This document shows, in pieces, positions 5,212-5,310 of a stretch of DNA of 5,310 nucleotides; position 1 is the stretch's first letter; each line of letters starts with the position of its first letter. Origin of the DNA: Candidatus Thiomargarita nelsonii (GTDB taxonomy: Bacteria; Pseudomonadota; Gammaproteobacteria; Beggiatoales; Beggiatoaceae); NCBI GenBank assembly GCA_001640045.1, contig LUTY01002551.1, forward strand, positions 1 to 5,310, read 5' to 3'. The translations under genes were made by a program, and so were the position numbers. Below the pieces are notes generated by a model, which searched no databases, was not told the origin of the DNA, and saw nothing but the letters and a program-made list of their open reading frames with translations.

Positions 5212-5310
5212 GGCGCCGTTACCCCAACTATTGTAGGGTTTATTATTATAGAAACCAAAACCCTCACATTAGATGCCAACGGCAAACCATATGCGATAGG
5301 CTCAATGCCA
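5206..5310 (+). CDS. Possible start of an unrecognised plus-strand protein, cut by window edge
   Basis: From GTG at 5206 the plus strand is open for 35 codons to the window end. It reads VSGAVTPTIVGFIIIETKTL, then a segment with LDANGKPYAIG, which has the look of a beta-rich extracellular domain. The frame is closed by TAA at 5194-5196, and no Shine-Dalgarno precedes the GTG. The true coding part may begin only after the breakpoint near 5211-5217. The opposite strand is also partly open here, so this call is weak. Confidence 0.2.
   Translation, partial: MSGAVTPTIVGFIIIETKTLTLDANGKPYAIGSMP

Overview
The window is about 5.3 kb of moderately AT-rich bacterial DNA, and every well-supported gene lies on the minus strand. 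The gene set suggests a Gram-negative gammaproteobacterium: a giant MscK-type channel with a signal peptide and a periplasmic coiled coil, a GluR0-like potassium channel, and an MscS C-terminus fused to a cyclic-nucleotide-binding domain. These families, together with the intergenic palindrome, resemble what is seen in large sulfur bacteria (Thiotrichales/Beggiatoa relatives). That taxonomic placement is inference only; nothing in the window fixes the species.

Layout from left to right: (1) Positions 2-2923 (minus) form one uninterrupted frame of 974 codons that runs off the left edge. It encodes an MscK/MscM-like mechanosensitive channel with a signal peptide, a coiled-coil periplasmic domain of about 520 residues that contains a tandem in-frame duplication, and ten membrane helices. 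The edge cuts it just before the pore-lining helix. (2) Positions 2924-3227 are non-coding. They hold a likely extended -10 promoter and leader for the channel gene, two small inverted repeats, and a MITE-like composite palindrome with a perfect 27-bp inverted repeat. (3) Positions 3228-4295 (minus) encode a complete ligand-gated potassium channel of the prokaryotic ionotropic glutamate receptor type (GluR0 architecture, filter TVGYGD), probably with a TTG start. (4) Positions 4296-4547 hold its leader, with an imperfect stem-loop, and a strong sigma70-like promoter. (5) Positions 4548-5174 (minus) hold the C-terminal part of an MscS-type channel with a cyclic-nucleotide-binding domain. Its pore-forming front is missing. 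(6) Positions 5170-5310 look like a mosaic. A 14-residue piece matching the phosphatidate cytidylyltransferase (CdsA) signature abuts the MscS remnant in another frame, followed by a short open frame on the plus strand that runs off the right edge.

Functionally, the window groups three channel genes or gene parts tied to turgor, potassium flux and small-ligand sensing. The two intact-looking genes each appear to have their own promoter, with the palindromic element between them, so they are probably separate transcription units rather than one operon. The right end appears to have been rearranged, either in the genome or by a chimeric assembly or amplification.
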